The translations under genes and the position numbers were made by a program. This document shows, piece by piece, positions 18,300 through 26,016 of a DNA stretch of 64,000 bases. The DNA comes from TMP-86 sp964247385 (lineage in GTDB: Bacteria > Pseudomonadota > Gammaproteobacteria > Steroidobacterales > Steroidobacteraceae). Location of the stretch: NCBI GenBank assembly GCA_964247385.1, contig CAXTUB010000006.1, positions 1-64,000 on the forward strand. The letters run 5' to 3'. Below the pieces are notes generated by a model. It searched no databases and was not told where the DNA came from. It saw only the letters and a program-made list of their open reading frames with translations. The stretch's first letter is position 1. Every line of letters begins with the position of its first letter.

Positions 18300-18911
18300 A
18301 TGCGTATTTCCGATGACCGCTATAACCGCGAGCGAAACAAAATGGAAATCGCCGTGCGGCTGATCCGACACGAGGCGCGAACGTTGACCATCCGCGAATG
18401 GACGGGACTGTCGGAAGATCGCATCCGCAGGCTCTATCGAACCTACGTGCAGCACTCGGGGTCGCGGCGCATCGTCCGGCATCGCGGCAAATCGCCGCGG
18501 CAGTCGGCCTATTTTTTTCGCAGTCCGGAGCGCTGCTTTCAGGCGGTGCAGCTCGCAAGCGTCTACATCATGTTCGGACTCGTGCGCGTCTCGGCTTCCG
18601 CCGTCGAGTCCCGCTGCGAAACCGGCGTCATCTCATCCTGCGTCCTGCTGTGCCGCGCATACGAAACTTATTTGGAATTGCACGCCCATGGAGAGCGGCT
18701 ATCGTTTGAGCACGCGTGGTTCTTGTTGCTGGCGCTTGCGCGGCGGCGAGAGATTGGCGTTTCGATCTGCGCTCGCTGCGGCGGTGTGCAATTGCGCGAT
18801 CTGCTCGCCCGCAGGCGCACACCGTGCGGAAATTGCGAGACGGGAAGCCATGATTTGCCGCTGACCGCGCCCGCGCCCGCTCGAAAGCATGTGTCGATGA
18901 CGAACGCCTGA
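18300..18911 (+). CDS. FlhC-like transcriptional activator
   Basis: The 203-residue protein has the FlhC layout. An N-terminal helical DNA-binding region contains AVRLIRHEARTLTI and GLSEDRIRRLYRTY, comparable with FlhC's AMELIKLGARLPLL and SLSRGRLIRLYKEL. A helical core follows, then the zinc site C157-x2-C160-x15-C176-x2-C179, close to FlhC's CxxC-x16-CxxC. FlhC binds DNA in the FlhD4C2 complex that switches on flagellar genes. GGAG sits 10 nt before the ATG at 18300. Unlike enteric flhDC, the partner gene is divergent and there are no flagellar genes in the window, so the regulon may differ. Confidence 0.78.
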   Translation: MRISDDRYNRERNKMEIAVRLIRHEARTLTIREWTGLSEDRIRRLYRTYVQHSGSRRIVRHRGKSPRQSAYFFRSPERCFQAVQLASVYIMFGLVRVSASAVESRCETGVISSCVLLCRAYETYLELHAHGERLSFEHAWFLLLALARRREIGVSICARCGGVQLRDLLARRRTPCGNCETGSHDLPLTAPAPARKHVSMTNA

Positions 18912-18962
18912 GCATTTTTGAAAGTCTCGGCGGCCGCGAAGGGCGCTCGCTAAGATGTGAGC

Positions 18963-19904
18963 ATGCGCTCCATGATATTCGCTGGGAACCCGCTGGATCG
19001 CGCAAGCCCTCTACGTCTAGACGAGCAGGCCTTATCGCGTGCCGCTCGGGCCGAAAGCGCCCGCATCGTGCCCGTATGGAACTCGCGGCATCTCATATCG
19101 GGCGATGAGGGTCGGGCGGTCTATGTGAAGCTTGACGAACTACCGCAGACGAGACTTGCCGACCTGGTATTTCTGGGCCGGCGCGGCGGCTGTGATTATT
19201 TTGCCTACGACATCGCCGCGTCTCGAGAGCCGGCTTTTGCAGGCCAGGCGCGCTTTCGCGAGCTACGGGAGCTGGGCGCGCTTCTGCCGATGCGTGATGC
19301 AGCGATTCTTGCTTACGCCAACGCCCTCTTGAGCTGGCGCAGCAAGCACAGGTTCTGCGCAAACTGCGGCTCGCCGACCGAGTCGATTCGCGCTGGGCAT
19401 GTGCTTCGGTGCACGAGCTCCGCATGCGGGCTGGAACAATTCCCGCGCCTCGATCCCGCCATCATCGTGCTGGTCACCGAAGGCTCGCGCGTCCTTCTCG
19501 GCCGACAGGCCAGTTGGCCGGCGGGCCGCTTTTCCACGCTGGCAGGATTTGTCGAGCCGGGCGAAAGCTTTGAAGATGCCGTGAAGCGCGAGGTCATGGA
19601 GGAAACTGGAATCGAAGTCGGCGATTGCCAGTATTTTGCTTCGCAGCCCTGGCCTTTCCCCTCCTCGTTAATGATCGGCTTTCATGCGCGTGCTCTGAGC
19701 ACACAGATCAAACCGCTGGACGCCGAGCTCGAGAAGGCTGAATGGTTTGACGCGCGGCAGATCGCGGCGTTACAGCGGCGCGAGGGGGGCTTCTTGCCGC
19801 CACGCGCTTCAATTTCGTTTTGCCTCATTGCACACTGGTACGAGGCCCAGGGCGTGGGGAAACTCGAAGAGATTTGCGCCGACAATGCCAGGAGCACCAC
19901 TTAA
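18963..19904 (+). CDS. nudC: NADH pyrophosphatase / NAD-decapping Nudix hydrolase
   Basis: The 313-residue protein has the three NudC elements in order: a zinc ribbon (Cys132, Cys135, Cys150, Cys155), the Nudix box from Gly185 (GFVEPGESFEDAVKREVMEE region) and the NAD-specificity motif SQPWPFPSS just after it. NudC hydrolyses NAD(H) to NMN and AMP and removes NAD caps from RNA. Length is a little above E. coli NudC (257), through a longer N-terminal domain. The ATG at 18963 is preferred over the GTG two codons earlier. Confidence 0.93.
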   Translation: MRSMIFAGNPLDRASPLRLDEQALSRAARAESARIVPVWNSRHLISGDEGRAVYVKLDELPQTRLADLVFLGRRGGCDYFAYDIAASREPAFAGQARFRELRELGALLPMRDAAILAYANALLSWRSKHRFCANCGSPTESIRAGHVLRCTSSACGLEQFPRLDPAIIVLVTEGSRVLLGRQASWPAGRFSTLAGFVEPGESFEDAVKREVMEETGIEVGDCQYFASQPWPFPSSLMIGFHARALSTQIKPLDAELEKAEWFDARQIAALQRREGGFLPPRASISFCLIAHWYEAQGVGKLEEICADNARSTT

Positions 19905-19959
19905 GGAACTCTCAAGCGCGGACGCAATGCGCGAGTCGCGCCGCGCTAAAGACTCCTTG

Positions 19960-20565
19960 TCAGGAACTCATCGATTCGACTGAGTGCCCTGAGTTCTCGA
20001 CGTTCATATCCACCGAAGGTCCCGAGTACGTATCGTCAGGCGAGGACGCGGGGGCGGGCTCGGCGGGCGCGGGACGGGAAGGCTTGCGAACCGGCGCGAA
20101 GCCCGCAGCGACGTCCATCTGCGAGGCGCTATCCGATTTTGATGATGCGCGGGATGGCGAAGACCCAGGGGCCGATGACCTGGAGCGGGGTTGATGCAAG
20201 GCAGAGCCGGCCGAGCGGCTGGATTGACTGGGCTGACTGCGCTGAGTGTTCCCGGATTTCACGCTCTTTGCCGGAGACTTCTTGGCCGCTGATTTTTTCG
20301 GGGCGGGTTTTGTCTCGATCGACCTCCTCATCGCCGGCTTGCTCATGCTCGACTTGTTCGCACCCGACCTGTTCAAACCCGACTTATTCGTGGTCGATTT
20401 TTTCGATGGCGATTTCTTTGCCGCAGATTTTTTCATCGCAGGCTTGGCTCTTCGCGTGGCCTGCTTCGCAGGCCGTTTCGCCTGAGATACCGCGCGAAGT
20501 TTGGTCTTCGCCTTTGGGCCGCTCTTGGACTTCGCACGTGCCTTGGACCGAGTTTTCTTCGCCAT
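19960..20565 (-). CDS. Histone H1-like basic low-complexity protein
   Basis: The first 105 residues of this 201-residue protein are Lys/Ala/Ser-rich with repeated AKKSPSKK- and AAKKSPAK-type units, like the C-terminal tail of histone H1 and bacterial AlgP/Hc1-type DNA-binding proteins. The rest is Ser/Pro-rich and ends in acidic residues. It has no signal peptide. It probably binds nucleic acid non-specifically. The ATG at 20565 directly opens MAKKTRSKARAKSK. The repeats make its length likely to vary between strains. Confidence 0.65.
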   Translation of the reverse strand: MAKKTRSKARAKSKSGPKAKTKLRAVSQAKRPAKQATRRAKPAMKKSAAKKSPSKKSTTNKSGLNRSGANKSSMSKPAMRRSIETKPAPKKSAAKKSPAKSVKSGNTQRSQPSQSSRSAGSALHQPRSRSSAPGSSPSRASSKSDSASQMDVAAGFAPVRKPSRPAPAEPAPASSPDDTYSGPSVDMNVENSGHSVESMSS

Positions 20566-20659
20566 GCTTGCCGCCTCTTGGTGATCGGAACCTGCGATCG
20601 AAGATTAGTCCGTAAACTCGCGGCTGTCACTATGCAGCGCAATTGCGTACCCTCGTCCC

Positions 20660-21337
20660 ATGTCCAACGACGAGCCTTTAAAACAAGACGGCGGCGCTGC
20701 CAGCGCGGATGCATGGACTCTGTTCAAAGACGTATGGTTGCGGCCGCGCAGCGTGTTCCGCCGGCTCGGGAACACTCCGGTCGGCAAGGCCGATTATCTC
20801 CTCAGCGCCGCGCAGGGGATCATCGGTGTGCTTGCCTACAGCCGCATCCAGAATTTGGGAGCGAAGGCCGACCTGGCGTCGATTTTCATCAGCGCTCTGA
20901 CTTTTGGCACGCTCAGCGGCTTCGCGGTGGTGTGGGGACAGGCGTGGATCTACACCTGGCTTGGACGCCGGTTTGGTGGACTGGCCAACCGCTCGCAGGT
21001 CATTCATGTGTTGGCGTACGGCGGCGCGCCGCTGGTGGCCTCGCTCGCGATGTGGTGCATTGCCGCATTATTACTGGGGAATGCCGCGTTCTTGAGCTCG
21101 GCCCCGCGCGACACTGAGCTGTTCGAAGTTCTCTTGATGTACGCGCAGATCATCTGCCACAGCGTTCTAGTGATCTGGAGTGTGGTGCTGCAAGTCATGG
21201 GCTTGAGCGAAGTACACCGGATGCAGACACGCGGCGCGGCCGGGACATGGCTTTTAGGCCAGTTCGTTGCGGTGCTCGCCTTGCTTCTGGTGACGGCGGT
21301 CGTGCTGGGGCTGGGCGCGCCCGCGCCGCAAAGCTAG
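20660..21337 (+). CDS. Yip1-family integral membrane protein
   Basis: The 225-residue protein has a soluble N-terminus with a WLRPRSVFRRL amphipathic stretch followed by five predicted membrane helices. This matches the bacterial YIP1 (PF04893-type) family of unknown function. The TAG stop at 21335-21337 shares a CTAG with the TAG stop of the convergent esterase gene. Confidence 0.7.
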   Translation: MSNDEPLKQDGGAASADAWTLFKDVWLRPRSVFRRLGNTPVGKADYLLSAAQGIIGVLAYSRIQNLGAKADLASIFISALTFGTLSGFAVVWGQAWIYTWLGRRFGGLANRSQVIHVLAYGGAPLVASLAMWCIAALLLGNAAFLSSAPRDTELFEVLLMYAQIICHSVLVIWSVVLQVMGLSEVHRMQTRGAAGTWLLGQFVAVLALLLVTAVVLGLGAPAPQS

Positions 21338-22002
21338 AGCACGCGCAACAGGAAGGCGCGAATATCGGCGATTTCCTGCGGGCAGACCGAGTGCGGCATC
21401 GGATATTCATGCCATTCGACCGCATATCCGGCGCGCGCGAGAATGCTGCGCGATTCGCGGCCCATGGCCAGGGGAATGAGCGGATCCTGCACTCCATGCC
21501 CCATGAACACCGGCGTGGCATCGTTCGTCTGCAGACGCTCCGCGGCCAGCGAGCCGCTCATCGGCAAATAGCAGGAAAGCGCGACCACGCCAGCCAAAGT
21601 TTCCGGATAGCGGGTCAACGTATAGAGAGATACCGCGCCGCCTTGTGAAAAGCCCGCGAGCACGATGCGCGCCGCCGGCACGCCTTGTCTGGATTGCGCA
21701 TCGATCAGATCCTTGATTGCAGCGAACGTCGCGCGGAAGCCTTCGGCATCTTCCGCCGCGCCGCGATCGATGCTGCGAATGTCGTACCACGCGCGCATTC
21801 GCATGCCCGCATTGATCGTGACCGGCCGCACCGGAGCATGCGGAAAGACGAAACGCCAGGAGCGCTCGCCCCGGCGCACGAGCTCGGGTACCACCGGCGC
21901 AAAATCGTGCCCGTCCGCCCCGAGGCCATGCAGCCAAATGATTGCCGCGTCCGGATGGGGGCCGGTCTCTATCTCGATCGCATCGCTCGATTCCGTGCTC
22001 AT
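21334..22002 (-). CDS. Carboxylesterase / acyl-protein thioesterase family hydrolase
   Basis: The 222-residue alpha/beta hydrolase has the catalytic triad Ser119 (GFSQGG), Asp173 (VQDPLIP) and His204 (PHSVCPQE), and an oxyanion-region motif WLHGLGADG. This is the phospholipase/carboxylesterase group that includes Pseudomonas EstB and eukaryotic acyl-protein thioesterases. It has no signal peptide, so it acts in the cytoplasm on short acyl esters. The natural substrate is unknown. It is divergent from argR. Confidence 0.9.
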   Translation of the reverse strand: MSTESSDAIEIETGPHPDAAIIWLHGLGADGHDFAPVVPELVRRGERSWRFVFPHAPVRPVTINAGMRMRAWYDIRSIDRGAAEDAEGFRATFAAIKDLIDAQSRQGVPAARIVLAGFSQGGAVSLYTLTRYPETLAGVVALSCYLPMSGSLAAERLQTNDATPVFMGHGVQDPLIPLAMGRESRSILARAGYAVEWHEYPMPHSVCPQEIADIRAFLLRVL

Positions 22003-22097
22003 CGCGCCAAATCATAACAAGGCGCGGCCTGGCCCACGATTGCGGGCAGGCAGCTTCACCGGATACAGCTTCAGCCACGCGGGCCGTTGACAAGTTC

Positions 22098-22132
22098 TGC
22101 ATTTTTATGCACGCTGCGCGCAACTTTATGCA
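22098..22132 (+). promoter_or_regulatory. Paired ARG boxes at the head of the arginine operon
   Basis: A perfect inverted repeat TGCATTTTTATGCA (22098-22111) is followed by a second, weaker box, CGCAACTTTATGCA (22119-22132). Their centres are 21 bp apart, exactly the spacing of tandem ARG boxes bound by the E. coli ArgR hexamer (consensus half-site TGAAT-like, A/T-rich centre). They overlap the probable start region of argR, so they would allow self-repression and control the whole operon. A TTGACA at 22087-22092 could be a -35 element, but no good -10 is seen at normal spacing. Confidence 0.7.
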
Positions 22133-22553
22133 CACCGACCGGCGCAGCATGTTGGAACAAATCTTGCGTAGTGAATCCGTGGGCCGGCAGGCCGAGCTCG
22201 TCTCGCTGTTGCGCAAGCGCGGTTTGGAAGCGACGCAGTCGAGCATCAGCCGGGATCTGCGCGAGCTCGGCGTCGCCAAGCAGGGCGACCGGTACGTGCT
22301 CAAGGAGCCGGTACGCGAAGATTTCGGCACGCTCAAACGCTTCGTGCGTTCGCTTCTGCCCGTGGGGCCCTATTTGACGGTGGTCAAGACCACGGTGGGC
22401 GCCGCGCAAAGCGTTGCTGTGGCGGTGGACAGCGCCCGCTGGCGAGAGGTAGCCGGCACCATTTCGGGCGATGACACGATATTCATCGCCACCGCGGGCC
22501 GCCGCGAGCAGAAAAAACTGCTCGAGCGACTGAGCGCGCTCCTTCTCGGTTAG
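22128..22553 (+). CDS. argR: Arginine repressor
   Basis: The 141-residue protein has the ArgR winged-helix segment (TQSSISRDLRELG) and the C-terminal arginine-binding/oligomerisation domain with TISGDDTIFIA. ArgR represses arginine biosynthesis when loaded with L-arginine. In-frame starts are ATG 22107, 22128 and 22149; none has a strong ribosome site. The first would lie inside ARG box 1, and 22128 gives a family-like N-terminus, so it is preferred. argG begins 22 nt after the stop, so repressor and pathway genes form one operon, unlike the unlinked argR of E. coli but like the arg cluster I recall in Bacteroidetes. Confidence 0.9.
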   Translation: MHTDRRSMLEQILRSESVGRQAELVSLLRKRGLEATQSSISRDLRELGVAKQGDRYVLKEPVREDFGTLKRFVRSLLPVGPYLTVVKTTVGAAQSVAVAVDSARWREVAGTISGDDTIFIATAGRREQKKLLERLSALLLG

Positions 22554-22575
22554 CTCTCGGCCGCCAATCTCGAAC

Positions 22576-23829
22576 ATGCGTGCTTCGCCCATCGTGCTGG
22601 CCTTTTCCGGCGGCCTGGACACCTCATTTTGCGTGCCCTGGCTAATCGACACGTATCAGCGGCCGGTGATCACGGTCACCGTCGATACCGGCGGCATCGA
22701 CGCCGCCGCCGGCCGCGAGCTCGAACAACGCGCGCGAACGCTCGGTGCCGCCGAGCACCGCTTGATCGATGCGCGCGAACGCTATTTCGATCAAGTGCTG
22801 AAATTTCTTCTCATGGGTAACGTGCGCCGCGGGCAGCTCTATCCACTGTGCGTCGGTGCGGAGCGCGTACTGCAAGCGCAGGTCATTGCGGAGGCGGCGC
22901 TCCAGCTCGGCGCCCAAAGTGTGGCGCATGGCTGTACCGCGGCAGGCAACGATCAAGTGCGCTTTGAAGTGGCGCTGCGCACCCTGGCTCCCGGTCTCGA
23001 AATTCTCGCCCCCGTGCGCGATCGCGCCTTCAAGCGGCCCGAGCAACTTGCCTTTCTGGAATCGCGCGCACTGCCCATCCCGCCGTATGGCGCGGCGTAC
23101 TCGGTGAATCGCGGTCTGTGGGGCGTGACCATCGGCGGCAAGGAAACGTTGACGTCCGTCGGCAGCATTCCGGAAAGCGCGTGGGTGCTGTCGAAAGACG
23201 CCTTCACTATTCCGCGCCCGGCCGAAAGACATCGCATTGCGTTCGAGTCCGGCGTTCCCGCCGCGCTCGACGGCATCAGCGCCTCACCGGTGGAAATTAT
23301 CGAGCGCCTCGAATCGAGCGCCGGCGCCTTCGGCATCGGCCGCGGCATTCACTTGGGTGAGACTGTCATCGGCACGAAGGGCCGCGTCGCGTTCGAAGCT
23401 CCGGCGGCGGAAGTCTTGCTGCAATCGCATCGCGAACTGGAAAAACTCGTGTTGACGGGCAAGCAAGCGCGGGTCAAGGAGAGTGTCGCCGGTGTGTATG
23501 GAGATTGGGTGCACGAGGGCCAGCATTTGGACCCGGCGTGCCGCGATATCGAAGCATTGCTCCTCTCCTCGCAGACCCGCGTCAGCGGCGAGGTCAGCGT
23601 GCAATTCCGTCCTGGCAGCTGTTTCGTCGAAGGGGTGAGCTCGCCGTTTTCGCTCATGGCGGCCTCCAAGGGCGTGTACGGCGAAAGCGCGGGCGAATGG
23701 AGCGCGGCCGATGCGCTCGGTTATTCGAAAATGTTGTCGCTGACCGGACAGTTCTATCAGCGTGCCGGACAGCATGCGGGCGGGGCGCAGAAAAGCGCCG
23801 TGCGAAGCAGCGAATCGCAGTCGCCTTGA
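22576..23829 (+). CDS. argG: Argininosuccinate synthase
   Basis: The 417-residue protein joins citrulline and aspartate using ATP. The PP-loop VLAFSGGLDTS at the N-terminus is the ATP pyrophosphatase signature of ArgG. A normal synthetase domain and C-terminal oligomerisation arm follow. The central CTAAGNDQVRFE is the expected CTGKGNDQVRF-like motif in a variant form, with GK replaced by AG. The last 20 residues are Ser/Gln-rich and probably disordered. It is the second gene of the operon. Confidence 0.93.
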   Translation: MRASPIVLAFSGGLDTSFCVPWLIDTYQRPVITVTVDTGGIDAAAGRELEQRARTLGAAEHRLIDARERYFDQVLKFLLMGNVRRGQLYPLCVGAERVLQAQVIAEAALQLGAQSVAHGCTAAGNDQVRFEVALRTLAPGLEILAPVRDRAFKRPEQLAFLESRALPIPPYGAAYSVNRGLWGVTIGGKETLTSVGSIPESAWVLSKDAFTIPRPAERHRIAFESGVPAALDGISASPVEIIERLESSAGAFGIGRGIHLGETVIGTKGRVAFEAPAAEVLLQSHRELEKLVLTGKQARVKESVAGVYGDWVHEGQHLDPACRDIEALLLSSQTRVSGEVSVQFRPGSCFVEGVSSPFSLMAASKGVYGESAGEWSAADALGYSKMLSLTGQFYQRAGQHAGGAQKSAVRSSESQSP

Positions 23830-23845
23830 CCGCCTTGCCCACCCC

Positions 23846-24931
23846 ATGACTGCCATGCGTAGCCTCATCATCGACAAGATCGCGTCGGTCACTCAGGCGT
23901 GCGCGTTGTCGCACGATGCACGCATCTCGCCCGACATTCGCTGCGATGAAGGCATGGTCATCGCCGTCGAGGTGCTCAACAACAAGTCCACGTACAACAC
24001 GCTCGAGCTGACGAGCGGGCGCATGGCGAAGCTTGCGCGTGGGGACATCGTCGCGGGCGCGCTCGGACACCGCAAAGCGCTGTTTGGCTATTCGGGGCAC
24101 ATTCCCGCAGCGCTCCAGCCAGGCGACGTCATTCAGATGCTGAACATTGGCGGAGTGCTCGGTATGTGCGACTCCGCCACGCCCGACAAGGGCAAGCCGT
24201 TCGATTGCAAGGTGCTGGGATCGGTGCTCACGTTCCCCTATCTCGGGGAGCGCATTGGTGTGGCGGCGAGAGTCGGCCGTCAGACGTTGAACTACGACAC
24301 CGTGCTCGATGCGGGCGGCGTGCCGGTCATCGCCCTCGCCGGCACCTGCATGGAAGCAGGCAAGACCGCGGCCGCTTCCGCCATCATTGCCCGCATGCGG
24401 CATCGCGGTTTCACCGTGGATGCATTCAAAGCCACGGGCGTTTCCCTCAGGCGCGACATTTTATCCTTCGAAGACGCAGGCGCCCGGCGCACCATGATCT
24501 TCACCGATCTGGGCATCGTGACTACGACGGCGAAGTGCGGACCCGCGCTCACGCGCACCATGTTGAATGAAATGGCTTCGGGCAAGCCTGACGCGATCGT
24601 ATTCGAGCTGGGAGATGGTTTGCTCGGCGCGTACGGCGTCGAGTCCATCTTGCGTCAGCCCGATATTCGCGCATCTTTGAGCGCCGTCGTGCTTTGCGCG
24701 AATGATCCCGTGGCGGCCTGGGGCGGAGTGAAGCTCCTGCGAGAGCGTTTCGGAATCGAGCCGGCCGCGGTCACGGGCCCGGCGACCGACAATCAGGTGG
24801 GTGTGCAAATCATCCGCGAGCAGATGCAAGTGGAAGCGTTCAATGCGGTCAGCAACCCGAGCGAGCTCGGCGACTATGTGATCTCAAAAGTTCCGCTGCG
24901 CGATCTTGTGCCGGCGGTGCAGCGCGCGTGA
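23846..24931 (+). CDS. P-loop (DUF1611/dethiobiotin-synthetase-like) protein of unknown function in the arginine operon
   Basis: This 361-residue protein has no assigned role. Its C-terminal half has a Walker A motif GTCMEAGKT (residues 166-174, Lys173), a FKATGVSLRRD segment after it, and an ELGDGLLGAYG loop. Together these resemble the BioD/CobQ-like and DUF1611 P-loop folds. The N-terminal 150 residues form a beta-rich domain I do not recognise. It lies between argG and argC, 16 nt after argG, and its stop overlaps the argC start (TGATG), so it is co-translated with pathway genes. The operon lacks argA, argJ and argE, and its transcarbamylase looks succinyl-type, so this protein may supply or remove the N-acyl group. 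I recall that a DUF1611 protein, DgcN, was reported to be a glutamate N-acyltransferase, which fits. The function remains a hypothesis. Confidence 0.6.
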   Translation: MTAMRSLIIDKIASVTQACALSHDARISPDIRCDEGMVIAVEVLNNKSTYNTLELTSGRMAKLARGDIVAGALGHRKALFGYSGHIPAALQPGDVIQMLNIGGVLGMCDSATPDKGKPFDCKVLGSVLTFPYLGERIGVAARVGRQTLNYDTVLDAGGVPVIALAGTCMEAGKTAAASAIIARMRHRGFTVDAFKATGVSLRRDILSFEDAGARRTMIFTDLGIVTTTAKCGPALTRTMLNEMASGKPDAIVFELGDGLLGAYGVESILRQPDIRASLSAVVLCANDPVAAWGGVKLLRERFGIEPAAVTGPATDNQVGVQIIREQMQVEAFNAVSNPSELGDYVISKVPLRDLVPAVQRA

Positions 24932-26016
24932 TGCGGAACGCGCCCGCGAGCGCAGATTCCACCAGTGTGCCTGCAGTCGTGCTCGGCGGGTCAGGCTACG
25001 TGGCGGGCGAGCTATTGCGCTTGATCTCCGGGCATCCACAGTTGCGGCTCGCCGCCATCATGTCGGACAGTCAGCCCGGCACACCCATCGCGCAGGCGTT
25101 TCCGCATTTGGCCTGTCAATTTGCGGATGCCACGTTCGTGAGTGAATCCGAGATGCGGCGCGTGCTTCAAGAGCAGCGCACTGTGGCGCTCTTATCGGCG
25201 GCGCCGCACGGCGTGTCGGCGGGCATCATCGACCGTGCGCTCAGCGCGGCCGAAGCGAGCGGCACCCAAGTGCGCTGCGTCGACATTTCCGCGGATTTCC
25301 GCTTGCCGGAGACTGCTGCGTTCGAGACGACTTATGGGCACGCTCATCCGGCGCCGCATCGCCTGCCCGAGTTCACGTGCGCATTGCCCGAGCATTCAGC
25401 CGACATAGGCACGGCACACGTTGCCCATCCCGGCTGCTTCGCGACGGCGGCCATCCTGGCCATTGTTCCCTTGGTCGCGGCGAATCTCATCCAGGGGCCG
25501 TTGTTCATCAGCGGCGTCACGGGCAGCACCGGTTCCGGCCGCACCCCAACGGCGGCCACGCATCATCCGCTGCGTCACGGGGATTTTTATTCGTACGGCG
25601 CGCTCACCCACCGGCACACGCCGGAAATCCTGAATTGCGTCCGGGCAGCCACCGGAAGAAATGTCGAGGTGCAGTTCGTGCCGCACTCGGGGCCATTCGC
25701 GCGCGGCATTCACGTCACGGTGCAGGCCATGCTCGCCGAGCCCGCGCAGGGCGATGAAGTCTTGCGCGAGCTGTCGCGTTTCTATGCGGCCGCGCCCTTT
25801 GTGCGTGTCTCGCCGGCGGCGCCGCGAATCAAAGAGGTGGTGAGCAGCAACTACGCGCACTTGAGCGCGACGACCAAGCATCGCAGCGTGGCCGTGATGT
25901 GCGTCATCGACAATCTCGTCAAGGGCGCGGCGGGTGGGGCTCTACAGTGGATGAATCGGCTTCTCGGTTGGAATCAAACGCTCGGGCTGACGGCGCCCGC
26001 GCCAGGATGGACATGA
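24931..26016 (+). CDS. argC: N-acyl-glutamyl-phosphate reductase
   Basis: The 361-residue protein reduces N-acylglutamyl phosphate to the semialdehyde with NADPH. The Rossmann motif GGSGYVAGELLRL opens the chain, and the catalytic Cys169 sits in HPGCFAT. A GSTGSGRTP loop and SHRHTPEI-like THRHTPEI segment are as expected. The long form with the FCALPEH insertion suits the type I ArgC class. ATG 24931 overlaps the preceding stop. The acyl group could be acetyl or succinyl; sequence does not decide it. Confidence 0.92.
   Translation: MRNAPASADSTSVPAVVLGGSGYVAGELLRLISGHPQLRLAAIMSDSQPGTPIAQAFPHLACQFADATFVSESEMRRVLQEQRTVALLSAAPHGVSAGIIDRALSAAEASGTQVRCVDISADFRLPETAAFETTYGHAHPAPHRLPEFTCALPEHSADIGTAHVAHPGCFATAAILAIVPLVAANLIQGPLFISGVTGSTGSGRTPTAATHHPLRHGDFYSYGALTHRHTPEILNCVRAATGRNVEVQFVPHSGPFARGIHVTVQAMLAEPAQGDEVLRELSRFYAAAPFVRVSPAAPRIKEVVSSNYAHLSATTKHRSVAVMCVIDNLVKGAAGGALQWMNRLLGWNQTLGLTAPAPGWT

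Noticed and set aside
18300..18911. FlhC-like gene as evidence for a flagellar gene cluster here
   Set aside because: No flagellar structural or chemotaxis gene occurs in the window, so only the regulator-like identity is claimed.
20246..20485. Plus-strand frame with a striking repeated Asp/Leu/Phe pattern
   Set aside because: It is the complement of the Lys/Ser repeats in the histone-like gene; the regularity comes from those repeats.
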